41,478 nucleotides of DNA. It comes from a bacterium (GTDB taxonomy: Bacteria > Babelota > Babeliae > Babelales > Vermiphilaceae). The translations under genes were made by a program, and so were the position numbers. Position 1 is the stretch's first letter. Every line of letters starts with the position of its first letter. A model generated the notes under the pieces. It saw only the letters and a list, made by a program, of their open reading frames with translations. It was not told the origin of the DNA and did not search any database. Shown one piece after another: positions 15,447 to 23,421 of this stretch. The DNA lies in NCBI GenBank assembly GCA_021833825.1, contig JAKBEL010000023.1:1-41478 (forward strand). The letters run 5' to 3'.

Positions 15447-16496
15447 ATGATCTGTTTAAAAGTTGTTGTTTTTGTATTAAGCATTATGTTGTATCTTCCA
15501 ATTCAATCGCAAGATGAGGGTTATGATGATGCATATGCTCAATCAGACTATGGAACTCAAGGATCAGAAGATTTATCTGCTGAGGATAACCAGCAACAGG
15601 ATGATTTTCAAAAGGGCGCAATGGTCGATTCTGCAGTTGAAGATAGCTTGGGAGAGCCTGAAGGGATTCATACAGTTGATATTAATGAGCCGGAAGGAAA
15701 CTGGTTATTCAAGCGTATTTGGTGGGAAAAGAGTAAAGATCTTTTTGGTAAAATCAGAGAATATGTTGATAAGATAGTAGAATCCCGTATGCATTTTTTT
15801 GAGGAACGGGTAAAGTTGGATCGAGGTTATTTAGATCCATTTTATGTTGAAGTTGGTCTTGACCAAGGGGGTCTGACTGAAATGGCAAATCATCTGATTG
15901 GATTGTTAAAGATGGATCGAGCAGATACAGGAATGTTGCCAGCTCATGAGCTTGAACAATATAATCTACTTCTTGAGGAGAAGGCTAAGGTTGAACAATT
16001 GCGAATGGCTGTTGCGGATGTTCAGAAGCTTAGTGTAAGTCTTGATGATGCTCTTAAAAATCTTATGGATCAGATTAATCGAACACGTGCGTATGAACGC
16101 CAAGCATGGCAATTACTTAATGAGATCGCGCAAGAATTGAGCGATAAAAAAGCTCGAGAGCATTATTATGAAATTGCAACCCTTTGGCGTAATGTTAAAG
16201 ATATTGGCAATTATATTGTGGGTCCATTTTCAGCACACTTTATTGAGTTGGGAACAACACTTGTTGAACGCACAAAAGAGATCCGTGCAACGATGGCTAC
16301 TTTTAAAGAAAAGGGGATAGAGCTTCAGAAAAAAGTTGAGGCCGAACGTGAATCAGCTTGTAAAAAGAATGAAGATGATGAAGAAGATGAAGAGCTTTAT
16401 GTTCCTAAAGTGGGATGGATTGCATGGATCAGACAGATATTAATAGCACCATTTCAGTTTATCTGGCGCACTATAAGTAAGTTGCTTGGAAGATAA
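15447..16496 (+). CDS. Secreted coiled-coil hypothetical protein
   Basis: This 349-residue protein is of unrecognised family. The signal peptide (VVVFVLSIMLYLPIQSQ) is followed by an acidic, Gln/Ser/Asp-rich low-complexity stretch to about residue 70, then long amphipathic helices. An acidic run (NEDDEEDEELY) precedes a Trp-rich, basic amphipathic C-terminus (WIAWIRQILIAPFQFIWRTI). This suggests an exported protein that may associate with a membrane through its tail; the function is not known. GGGAG lies about 7 bases before ATG 15447. It starts 27 bases after the PNPOx-like gene. Confidence 0.65.
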   Translation: MICLKVVVFVLSIMLYLPIQSQDEGYDDAYAQSDYGTQGSEDLSAEDNQQQDDFQKGAMVDSAVEDSLGEPEGIHTVDINEPEGNWLFKRIWWEKSKDLFGKIREYVDKIVESRMHFFEERVKLDRGYLDPFYVEVGLDQGGLTEMANHLIGLLKMDRADTGMLPAHELEQYNLLLEEKAKVEQLRMAVADVQKLSVSLDDALKNLMDQINRTRAYERQAWQLLNEIAQELSDKKAREHYYEIATLWRNVKDIGNYIVGPFSAHFIELGTTLVERTKEIRATMATFKEKGIELQKKVEAERESACKKNEDDEEDEELYVPKVGWIAWIRQILIAPFQFIWRTISKLLGR

Positions 16497-16583
16497 AAGA
16501 TTATTTTTTTATGAAAAAATTCATCTAGAGGGTTGCTAAGCTCAATTTATTATGATACCTTTTTGGCTATAAATATGTAAATA

Positions 16584-16670
16584 GCCGAGGTGGTGAAATT
16601 GGCAGACACGCAGCTTTGAGGGGGCTGTGGGAGAAATCCTGTAGGGGTTCGAGTCCCCTTCTCGGCACCA
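16584..16670 (+). tRNA. tRNA-Leu (anticodon GAG)
   Basis: An 87-base class II tRNA with acceptor GCCGAGG 16584-16590 against TCTCGGC, a long variable arm (TGTGGGAGAAATCCTGTA) and encoded CCA. The anticodon loop TTGAGGG has GAG at 16618-16620 and reads CUU/CUC. It lies 34 bases before secD. Confidence 0.95.
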
Positions 16671-16704
16671 ACTGGAGTGATGTTTAATCTATAAAGGAGC
16701 TTTC

Positions 16705-18294
16705 ATGAGCGCTATTGCACAAAAAGTATTTGGATCTACTCTCTTTTTTTGGCTGGTTGTGGCAGGGTTATGTCTATGGAATGTCATGCCATTGCGCGAA
16801 AAATTACGTTTTGGTATCGATTTAGTTGGTGGTACATATATCACTTTAGAAGTTCAGACAGAAAAAGCTATTGAGGCTCCTCTTGTTGAGCTGATGCAGA
16901 GCCTGAAAAAACAATTTAAAAAGAATCAGATGCCAAAGCCTATTGCTGCCGATGTTAAGCCGATATATGATGATAAAGAGGCTGAAAAGGTGAAATCATA
17001 CAGATTGGTCTTCTTATTCGAGACTTCGATTGATGCACAAGCAGTAGCAACATATGTTAAAGAGCAGTATCGTAATTTCGAGGTTGTAGCTGTTGGTTCA
17101 GAAGTGACGATTTCATATACAGCAGCAGAAGAAAAAAGAATAAAACATGAAGCTATTATAAACAATATTGAAGTTATTAGAAATCGAATTGATAGATTAG
17201 GTGTTTCAGAAACTCCGGTTTCGCAAAGGGGAGAAAATAATATTGTTATTGAGCTTCCTGATGTTCAAGATCCGCAAAAAGCAAAGGCTATTATTGGTAA
17301 AGCTGCTGTGCTTGAATTTAAACTTGTAGACAAAGTGGCCGCAACTGAAGAAGAGCTATTATATGAATATGATGGCGAGTTGCCAGGAGACTTAGAGATT
17401 GTGCCTGGCAAGATAGTGCATGGAGTTGTTTCAGGTTATTATGCTGTTCCCCGCTATGCAGATCTTACTGGTAAATTATTGGCAGATGCAAAAGCTGCTT
17501 TAGATAATGAAATTCGTGAATGGGTTGTTAATTTTACATGGAATGCTGAAGGTGGACAGAAATTTTATGAGCTGACCAGTAAAAATCATTATAAATCATT
17601 GGCAGTTATTTTAGATAATGTGGTTATTACAGCTCCGACTATTACCAATTCAATACGTACAGATGGTCGCATTACAGGAAACTTTACTCCAGATAAAGCA
17701 AAAGAGCTCGCCCTGTTGTTAAAGTCAGGATCGTTTGTCGCGCCAATCACTTTTGAAGAAGAGCGACAAGTTGGTCCATCCTTGGGGGCAGAATCTATCC
17801 ATAATGGTCTACTCTCATGCATTGTTGGTCTAAGCCTTGTTTTCGTCTTTGCATTGTATTATTACAGACTTGCTGGACTACTCGCATTTTTGGCATTACT
17901 ATTTAATTTAATACTTATTTTATTCGGATTGGCTCGTATTGGAGCAACATTAACATTGCCAGGCATTGCAGGAATGGTTTTGACTATTGGTATGGCAATT
18001 GATGCATCGATTCTGATTTATGAGAAGATTAAAGAAGAATTAAGGAATGGCACACGATTAAAAGAGGCCGTAACAAGTGGTTTTTCTGATGCGCAATGGG
18101 TAATTCTTGATGGCAATATCACTACTTTTATTGTTGGATTTGTACTTTATCAATTTGGTACAGGCCCAATTCAAGGATTTGCAATTACTATGATGCTCGG
18201 TATTATTGCTACATTGATTACAGGTCTGTTTTTCTTAAGATCCATATTTACCTTTATTTTAAGTAATTTGCATATTCAAAAACTTAGTATTTAG
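16705..18294 (+). CDS. secD: Protein translocase subunit SecD
   Basis: This 529-residue RND-like protein drives the late steps of Sec export with SecF, using the proton gradient. The features are in the usual order: TM1 near residues 10-27, FGIDLVGGTYITLEV (D1 motif), NRIDRLGVSE and IVIELPDVQDPQKA in the P1 domain, GRITGNFT, then five C-terminal spans with GMAIDASILIYEKIKEE. AAGGAG lies 7 bases before ATG 16705. No secF or secDF fusion follows; a tRNA and the convergent uvrA come next. SecF must be elsewhere or missing. Confidence 0.95.
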   Translation: MSAIAQKVFGSTLFFWLVVAGLCLWNVMPLREKLRFGIDLVGGTYITLEVQTEKAIEAPLVELMQSLKKQFKKNQMPKPIAADVKPIYDDKEAEKVKSYRLVFLFETSIDAQAVATYVKEQYRNFEVVAVGSEVTISYTAAEEKRIKHEAIINNIEVIRNRIDRLGVSETPVSQRGENNIVIELPDVQDPQKAKAIIGKAAVLEFKLVDKVAATEEELLYEYDGELPGDLEIVPGKIVHGVVSGYYAVPRYADLTGKLLADAKAALDNEIREWVVNFTWNAEGGQKFYELTSKNHYKSLAVILDNVVITAPTITNSIRTDGRITGNFTPDKAKELALLLKSGSFVAPITFEEERQVGPSLGAESIHNGLLSCIVGLSLVFVFALYYYRLAGLLAFLALLFNLILILFGLARIGATLTLPGIAGMVLTIGMAIDASILIYEKIKEELRNGTRLKEAVTSGFSDAQWVILDGNITTFIVGFVLYQFGTGPIQGFAITMMLGIIATLITGLFFLRSIFTFILSNLHIQKLSI

Positions 18295-18314
18295 TGTATA
18301 ATAATAGAAAATGA

Positions 18315-18344
18315 GCATTTGCTGATTTGAAAATTGGCAAATGC
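18315..18344. other. Hairpin after secD
   Basis: GCATTTGC (18315-18322) pairs perfectly with GCAAATGC (18337-18344). No T-run follows, so it is at best a weak transcript end for secD. Confidence 0.4.
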
Positions 18345-18346
18345 AT

Positions 18347-18376
18347 TTGACATTTAATGTTGCCTGAACATTCTAT
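18347..18376 (+). promoter_or_regulatory. Possible promoter of tRNA-Met
   Basis: A perfect TTGACA (18347-18352) stands 18 bases before TTCTAT (18371-18376). A start near 18383 would fit the tRNA at 18401. The -10 match is poor. Confidence 0.3.
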
Positions 18377-18400
18377 TGGTTTAGTGGCAATATATTATTT

Positions 18401-18477
18401 GGCGGCGTAGCTCAGCTGGTTAGAGCGATGGAATCATAATCCATAGGTCCGGGGTTCGAGTCCCTGCGCCGCTACCA
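18401..18477 (+). tRNA. tRNA-Met (elongator, anticodon CAT)
   Basis: Complete cloverleaf with acceptor GGCGGCG 18401-18407 against CGCCGCT and encoded CCA. The anticodon stem ATGGA/TCCAT encloses ATCATAA with CAT at 18435-18437. It lacks the three G-C pairs in the anticodon stem typical of initiators, so it is taken as the elongator. Confidence 0.93.
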
Positions 18478-18520
18478 ACTTATGCATAAGGCAATAGTTG
18501 GCATGCCATCTTTTCAAATG
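18475..18520 (+). repeat. tRNA-trailer stem and CCAYCTTTTCA hairpin (after tRNA-Met)
   Basis: CCAACT (18475-18480), beginning with the tRNA's own CCA, pairs with AGTTGG (18496-18501). Four bases later comes CCATCTTTTCAAATGA. The same layout follows tRNA-Val, tRNA-Asp and, in variant form, tRNA-Asn. It ends 2 bases from the convergent uvrA stop codon. Confidence 0.5.
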
Positions 18521-18522
18521 AC

Positions 18523-21063
18523 TTAAATTAATTCTTTCAGATACTTTCCAGTATGACTCTCTTTGCAAGCAGCAACCTCTTTTGGCGTCCCTTGTGCTAC
18601 AATATAACCACCAGCGTCGCCACCATCAGGACCAAGGTCAATGAGCCAATCGACTGTTTTTAACAGATCAATGTTATGCTCTATCACAATCATTGAGTTT
18701 CCTTTGTCGACCAATTTATTAAGAACTTCAAGAAGCTTTGCAATATCATGATTATGAAGACCGGTTGTCGGTTCATCAAGAATGTACATGGTGTTGCGGC
18801 CCCGTTTTGCAAGCTCGTTGACGAGTTTAATCCGTTGCGCTTCTCCTCCTGAGAGTGTTGTTGAGGCCTGTCCAATTTTTAAGTAATCAAGGCCAACATC
18901 ACAGAGTAGTTGTAGACGTTTTACGATATTCTGATGCGCTGCAAAGAAAGCAAGCCCTTCATATGCGGTCATCTCAAGAACTTCAGCGATATTTTTGCCC
19001 TTATAGGTAATTTGCAATGTCTCTCGATTATAGCGATTGCCTTTGCATGCTTTGCATAACATGGTCACTTCAGGTAAGAAATGCATAGTCACCTTTATTT
19101 GACCGTCACCATTACATTCAAAACATCTTCCTGCGGGTACATTGAAGCTGAATCGGCCAACTTTATATCCACGGATTTTACTTTCAGGTAATGATGCAAA
19201 GAGTAGGCGAATATCATCAAAAACACCTAAATAGGTTGCCGGATTAGAACGTGGAGTTCTGCCAATAGGGCTCTGATCAATAACAACCATATTTTCAATG
19301 GTATGCAGTTGGGATCTTTTTGAACTAAGCTCTTGGTTTAGCATTGGGACCAATTCTTGCATAATGAGAGTGCTTTTGCCTGATCCTGAAACACCAGAAA
19401 CTCCACATAATACTCCTAATGGAAAATTGATTGATATATTCTGTAGATTGTTTTTATCTGCGTTTTCTAGTCTGATATGTCCAGTTGGTCTGCGATATGC
19501 TGCAGGCGTTTTGATGATTTTTCTTCCAGCAAGATATGCACCGGTTAAGGATGCACTATTGTTTGATAGTTCATGAGGATTGCCAGTTGCGGTTATTTGA
19601 CCGCCAAGAACTCCTGCCGCTGGGCCCATATCGATGATATAATCTGATTGTTTCATAGTATCGACATCATGTTCTACTACAACAACGGTATTGCCTTGAT
19701 CGCGTAATCGTTTTAATGTTTCAATAAGGCGATCATTGTCACGTTGATGGAGCCCAATGCTCGGCTCATCAAGAACATAAAGAACTCCGCTAAGAGCTGA
19801 TCCTATCTGGGTTGCTAATCTTATCCGTTGCCCTTCTCCGCCTGATAATGTTCGTGCAGAGCGATTGAGCGATAAGTAGCCAAGGCCAACATCATATAAA
19901 AAGCGAATGCGATTGGTTATCTCTTTAATGAGTCCTTGTGCAATAGCAGTTTCGGTCTCTGAAAGCTGCAGTTTTTCAAAAAAGATTAATAAATCTTTGA
20001 TCGATAGATTGCATACATCAAAGATATCGAGGGTGCCTATAGTGACGGCTAAAGCATGTTTGTTGAGCCGTTTGCCCAAACAGGCATCACAGGTGATTTC
20101 AGTCGCATATTTTTGTGCAAAAAAATCATATTTCTCTTTCCAAGAATTCTCATCATTCTCTTGCCATGGCCATTCATGGATAAATCCAATCCCATGACAT
20201 TTAGCACAGGCGCCAATAGGGGAATTAAATGAGAAAAAGCGGGGTTCAAGCTCAGGCATAGATTCAGCGCATGTGATGCACATCTGTGCCGAGCTATAGA
20301 AGAATTCTTCATTGCCAACGATCAGTTTGCATGTACCTTTGGCCAATTTAAAACTCACCTCAATTGCTTCGCATATGCGTGATGCTTCTTCTTGAGTAAC
20401 CTCAATAGTATCGATGAGAATGTCGATTGAATGCTTGAATGTCTTGGCTAAGTTAAGTTGTTTGATCTCATCAGCTGATCTGAAGCGATATTTTTGTTCA
20501 TTGATTAGAAAGTGATAGTAACCTTTTGCAAATAGATCAAGAAGCTCTTTTTGAAAGGTTCCTTTCTCTTGATTTGCTAGCGGTGCAGCTAAAAGAATGA
20601 TCTGATTATTAAAATTTTTTAAGACCATATTGGTTATCTGCTCAGGAGACTCAGCTCTGATTAGTGTTCCACAATTGGGGCAATGTACTTGTCCTATGCG
20701 GGCATAAAGAACGCGCAGATAGTCATAAAGTTCAGTAATTGTTCCCACTGTTGAGCGGGGGTTGTGACCAACTGTTTTTTGCTCAATAGCAATAGATGGG
20801 CAGAGCCCTTCAATAGAGTCAACATCAGGTTTTTTGGCAACTCCAAGAAACTGGCGAGCATAAGAGGATAATGACTCCATATAGCGCCGTTTTCCTTCGG
20901 TGTAAAGAATGTCGAGTGCTAATGAGCTTTTACCTGATCCTGAGGGTCCGGTGATAATAGTTAATGTATCTTTAGGTATTGCAACATCAATGTTTTTTAG
21001 ATTGTGTTCTCGAGCGCCCTTGATAGCTATCCACTGTCTGCTTTTAGGTGTCGTTTTATCCAT
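18523..21063 (-). CDS. uvrA: Excinuclease ABC subunit A
   Basis: UvrA recognises DNA damage and loads UvrB in nucleotide excision repair. Both ABC ATPase units are intact: Walker A GPSGSGKSS (39-47) and LSGGEGQRIRLA with VLDEPSIGLHQ, then GVSGSGKST and LSGGEAQRIKL with ILDEPTTGLH. Zinc modules are seen as CITC...CAKC and CFEC...CKAC. At 846 residues it is about 90-100 shorter than the usual 940, with the reduction probably in the insertion and linker regions since all motifs remain. GGAGG lies 13 bases before ATG 21063. It converges on tRNA-Met and has no operon partner here. Confidence 0.96.
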   Translation of the reverse strand: MDKTTPKSRQWIAIKGAREHNLKNIDVAIPKDTLTIITGPSGSGKSSLALDILYTEGKRRYMESLSSYARQFLGVAKKPDVDSIEGLCPSIAIEQKTVGHNPRSTVGTITELYDYLRVLYARIGQVHCPNCGTLIRAESPEQITNMVLKNFNNQIILLAAPLANQEKGTFQKELLDLFAKGYYHFLINEQKYRFRSADEIKQLNLAKTFKHSIDILIDTIEVTQEEASRICEAIEVSFKLAKGTCKLIVGNEEFFYSSAQMCITCAESMPELEPRFFSFNSPIGACAKCHGIGFIHEWPWQENDENSWKEKYDFFAQKYATEITCDACLGKRLNKHALAVTIGTLDIFDVCNLSIKDLLIFFEKLQLSETETAIAQGLIKEITNRIRFLYDVGLGYLSLNRSARTLSGGEGQRIRLATQIGSALSGVLYVLDEPSIGLHQRDNDRLIETLKRLRDQGNTVVVVEHDVDTMKQSDYIIDMGPAAGVLGGQITATGNPHELSNNSASLTGAYLAGRKIIKTPAAYRRPTGHIRLENADKNNLQNISINFPLGVLCGVSGVSGSGKSTLIMQELVPMLNQELSSKRSQLHTIENMVVIDQSPIGRTPRSNPATYLGVFDDIRLLFASLPESKIRGYKVGRFSFNVPAGRCFECNGDGQIKVTMHFLPEVTMLCKACKGNRYNRETLQITYKGKNIAEVLEMTAYEGLAFFAAHQNIVKRLQLLCDVGLDYLKIGQASTTLSGGEAQRIKLVNELAKRGRNTMYILDEPTTGLHNHDIAKLLEVLNKLVDKGNSMIVIEHNIDLLKTVDWLIDLGPDGGDAGGYIVAQGTPKEVAACKESHTGKYLKELI

Positions 21064-21271
21064 AAGATTTCGTCGCCTCCTATCTTCTATGCGAGCTTGT
21101 CTATTGACTCACTAATACGCATATTATAGCATATAAAAGACAAATAAAGAAGGGGGGATTAAAGTAAGAGGGCATAAACGATGATAAGACGAGCGATAAA
21201 AAAAAGCTAATCTCAAGTTGCATTTTACCTTAAAATCCGTATACTTGGAAGCATTAATATTGATATAGTAT

Positions 21272-21348
21272 GGTGGATGTAGCTCAGTTGGTAGAGCATC
21301 AGATTGTGGCTCTGGGGGTCATGGGTTCGAATCCCATCATTCACCCCA
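21272..21348 (+). tRNA. tRNA-His (anticodon GTG)
   Basis: Acceptor GTGGATG 21273-21279 pairs with CATTCAC. The histidine-specific extra G(-1) at 21272 is encoded and faces C73, followed by CCA (21346-21348). The anticodon loop is TTGTGGC. The T-arm is ATGGG-TTCGAAT-CCCAT. Confidence 0.95.
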
Positions 21349-21402
21349 TATTTTTATCATCAATATTAAAGCACAAAAATCTTATGATAAATAAGGAGTT
21401 GG

Positions 21403-21561
21403 ATGATATCACATATTTTTTGGGGAATAACCTTAATTATGGTCGGTTCGTCAATTGTGCTTAACAAGCTTTATGGTATCTCAATCCCTTTTGAGCTCAT
21501 TCTTGGTTCCGTCTTGATTTTTCTCGGTCTGAGTATGATAATCAATAGCAAGCGTCTGTGA
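21403..21561 (+). CDS. Small two-span membrane protein, LiaF-TM-like
   Basis: This 52-residue protein begins MISHIFWGITLIMVGSSIVL and has two hydrophobic spans (about 5-22 and 31-47) separated by NKLYGISIPF. AAGGAG lies 6 bases before the ATG. It closely resembles the N-terminal membrane part of the next gene product (WGTILILFGLSFIL, then GGVLIYLGLSIMM), so it is a stand-alone copy of the same domain. Its TGA overlaps the GTG start of that gene, which implies translational coupling and probably a shared complex. Function is unknown. Its small size makes it easy to miss in automatic annotation. Confidence 0.72.
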   Translation: MISHIFWGITLIMVGSSIVLNKLYGISIPFELILGSVLIFLGLSMIINSKRL

Positions 21562-22136
21562 GCTTTATGAATCCAAGTCTTATCTGGGGAACAATTCTCA
21601 TTCTTTTTGGACTCTCTTTTATTTTAAAATCTATTTTTCAGATCACCATTCCATTGGTTAGACCCTTTTTTGGGGGCGTGCTTATCTATTTAGGTTTGAG
21701 CATCATGATGGATCCATTTAATGAATCTCCTGATAAAAAATCTGTTATTTTTGGGCGGACCAATATTGTGGGTAGTCCTATTATTAAGACCTATAATGTT
21801 ACTTTCGGTTCTGGAGTTATCGACTTGAGTCAGTTGACTTTTGCAGAGGCGACACAGATTACGATCAATACAGTTATGGGATCTTCTATTCTTATATTGC
21901 CTGACGTATCTGCTAAAGTGAGAGTTAATGCTATTTTTGCTCGTGCAGGTCTACCGGATGAAACATTGGTCTCTTTTGGGCGCAATGTTTACAAAACGGA
22001 TGATCAGATTGAGCAAAAGCTCCTTGTTCAGGTAAATGTGATATTGGGCAATGTGGATATAAAATTGGTGCCAAAACCTTCTTTTAGTGATCTTTCTCAG
22101 CAGCCTATAATTGAAAATAAACAACAAGAGGCATAA
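21558..22136 (+). CDS. LiaF-like membrane protein (DUF2154/cell-wall-active antibiotic response)
   Basis: This 192-residue protein has two N-terminal spans (WGTILILFGLSFILKSIF and PFFGGVLIYLGLSIMM), then a soluble beta-rich domain with FGSGVIDLSQL, INTVMGSSILILP and VNVILGNVDIKLVP. The last block matches the LiaF/YvqF C-terminal repeats with G-x-V/I-I/D-L motifs. LiaF proteins restrain LiaRS-type envelope-stress signalling in Firmicutes, but many bacteria have such genes without a LiaRS system, and none is in this window. GTG 21558 overlaps the previous stop; ATG 21567 is an alternative start with no better site. Confidence 0.75.
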   Translation: MSFMNPSLIWGTILILFGLSFILKSIFQITIPLVRPFFGGVLIYLGLSIMMDPFNESPDKKSVIFGRTNIVGSPIIKTYNVTFGSGVIDLSQLTFAEATQITINTVMGSSILILPDVSAKVRVNAIFARAGLPDETLVSFGRNVYKTDDQIEQKLLVQVNVILGNVDIKLVPKPSFSDLSQQPIIENKQQEA

Positions 22137-22196
22137 AAAACGCTTGCAAAAGGGAAAAAAAACAGATACATTTTAGTTACATAAATTGGTCTTTTA

Positions 22197-22272
22197 CGGG
22201 ATGTGGCGCAATTGGTAGCGCACTCGCTTTGGGAGCGAGGGGCTGTGAGTTCGAGTCTCGCCATCCCGACCA
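22197..22272 (+). tRNA. tRNA-Pro (anticodon TGG)
   Basis: Acceptor CGGGATG 22197-22203 pairs with CATCCCG 22262-22268, followed by A and encoded CCA. The anticodon stem CTCGC/GCGAG encloses TTTGGGA with TGG at 22230-22232. Confidence 0.95.
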
Positions 22273-22287
22273 AAAAAAGGAAGCAGT

Positions 22288-23091
22288 ATGTATCTTTATC
22301 GTATCCTTTTGTTGCTATCTATATCTTTTTCTATTCAATCCTCTGATTTTCAAACGTGTCAACCATATGCAGTGCAATGGGCTGATCAATATATTCGTAA
22401 TGTTGATGGTACCTTGGCAATCACGCGCAATGATCTTGATGTAATCAAAAAATTGGTTGATAGCTCTCTGCGTCGTGCTCAGATTACATTGCTTGTGCAG
22501 CAGCATGCTTGGCAGACCGTTGAATTATTTTGGCAGGGTTGGCAGAATTTTGCGCAGACACGTTTGAATCCTTCAAAAGATCGACCATTCTCTCTTGATA
22601 ATAATAAGTATGAAAAAGCAGAGCGGTTTTGGCAATTACTTGAGCATTATGATCATGTCTGTTCTGAATATACTCATCTTGCGCAAGAGGTTGTGCATGG
22701 CGATTTATTAGAGACTGATCTGGCAAAAAAATCTGTTGCAAAGATGCGTCAAGATGTACGTGTTTTTATGGTGCATGCATTAAGTGATGTGAAAAAACAT
22801 TTAGAGGTGCTATATAATATTACATTTAAAGTCTCGGCAGAGGAGTTGGTTGAAATTTTTGAGACAGAACAACTTAAAAGTTTTAGTTTAAGTTCTTTTC
22901 TAATTGATTATATTCCAAGCCTTGCTCTGCATAAATTTATTCATGCTGATGCACTTTATACGGGATTGAGTCAAGAAGGATTTGATATTTTGACTAAAAT
23001 TCAGTTGATTGGTAATCAAGCATGGGATGCCATTGAGATTGCGCGGGCACATTTTTATGCTGCAATCCTAGATGAGATCTCAGATTTATGA
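22288..23091 (+). CDS. Secreted helical hypothetical protein
   Basis: This 267-residue protein is of unrecognised family. A signal peptide (LYRILLLLSISFSIQSS) is followed by an entirely helical, soluble body rich in Gln, Trp and His, with two cysteines and no repeats or catalytic motifs that I can name. AAGGAAG lies 4 bases before ATG 22288, only 15 bases after tRNA-Pro, so it may be read through from the tRNA promoter. It is one of several lone signal-peptide proteins in this window that may act at the cell surface or host interface; that is inference. Confidence 0.65.
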   Translation: MYLYRILLLLSISFSIQSSDFQTCQPYAVQWADQYIRNVDGTLAITRNDLDVIKKLVDSSLRRAQITLLVQQHAWQTVELFWQGWQNFAQTRLNPSKDRPFSLDNNKYEKAERFWQLLEHYDHVCSEYTHLAQEVVHGDLLETDLAKKSVAKMRQDVRVFMVHALSDVKKHLEVLYNITFKVSAEELVEIFETEQLKSFSLSSFLIDYIPSLALHKFIHADALYTGLSQEGFDILTKIQLIGNQAWDAIEIARAHFYAAILDEISDL

Positions 23092-23192
23092 CCTTGTCTT
23101 TATGATTAATGTTTTTCCTGATATAATCATAATAATGGGTATTATATAGATATTCATTTTTCAGCTCGATAGTTATTCTATTGGCATGAGTG

Positions 23193-23247
23193 ATTCATGC
23201 TTCGATACTATCACTCACTAGGTTCGTGATAACTCAGCGCGAACGGG
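23193..23247. repeat. Dispersed imperfect palindrome
   Basis: TTCATGCTTCGATACTATCAC at the left is a partial inverse of GTGATAACTCAGCGCGAA at the right, with the GTGAT/ATCAC pairing perfect. It is nearly identical to the copy at 30700-30758. Together with 23289-23352 it fills most of the 330-base gap before the ligase gene; nothing else was seen there. Confidence 0.6.
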
Positions 23248-23288
23248 ATATGATAATTTTAATAAAATGATAAAGTATGTTAAATCTC

Positions 23289-23352
23289 CGTTCGCCATGA
23301 GTGTTCTGCGAAGGCGTGAGCTGAGTAGAATGTATCGAATAGTCTAAGCGCT
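23289..23352. repeat. Dispersed imperfect palindrome
   Basis: It begins CCGTTCGCCATGAGTG and carries TGTATCGAA in the right arm, the same words as in the copies at 8562 and 30561, but the inner arm is more degenerate. Confidence 0.5.
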
Positions 23353-23421
23353 ACATCAGTAAATAGATTAATTGGGTTGTAAATATACATTTCAAGCTTG
23401 TAATGTTTAGAAGGAACACAG

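Noticed and set aside
23092-23421. Possible CRISPR array or phage attachment site because of clustered repeats
   Set aside because: The repeats are imperfect palindromes without regular spacing or unique spacers, and no cas or integrase genes are near. No CRISPR array was seen anywhere in the window.
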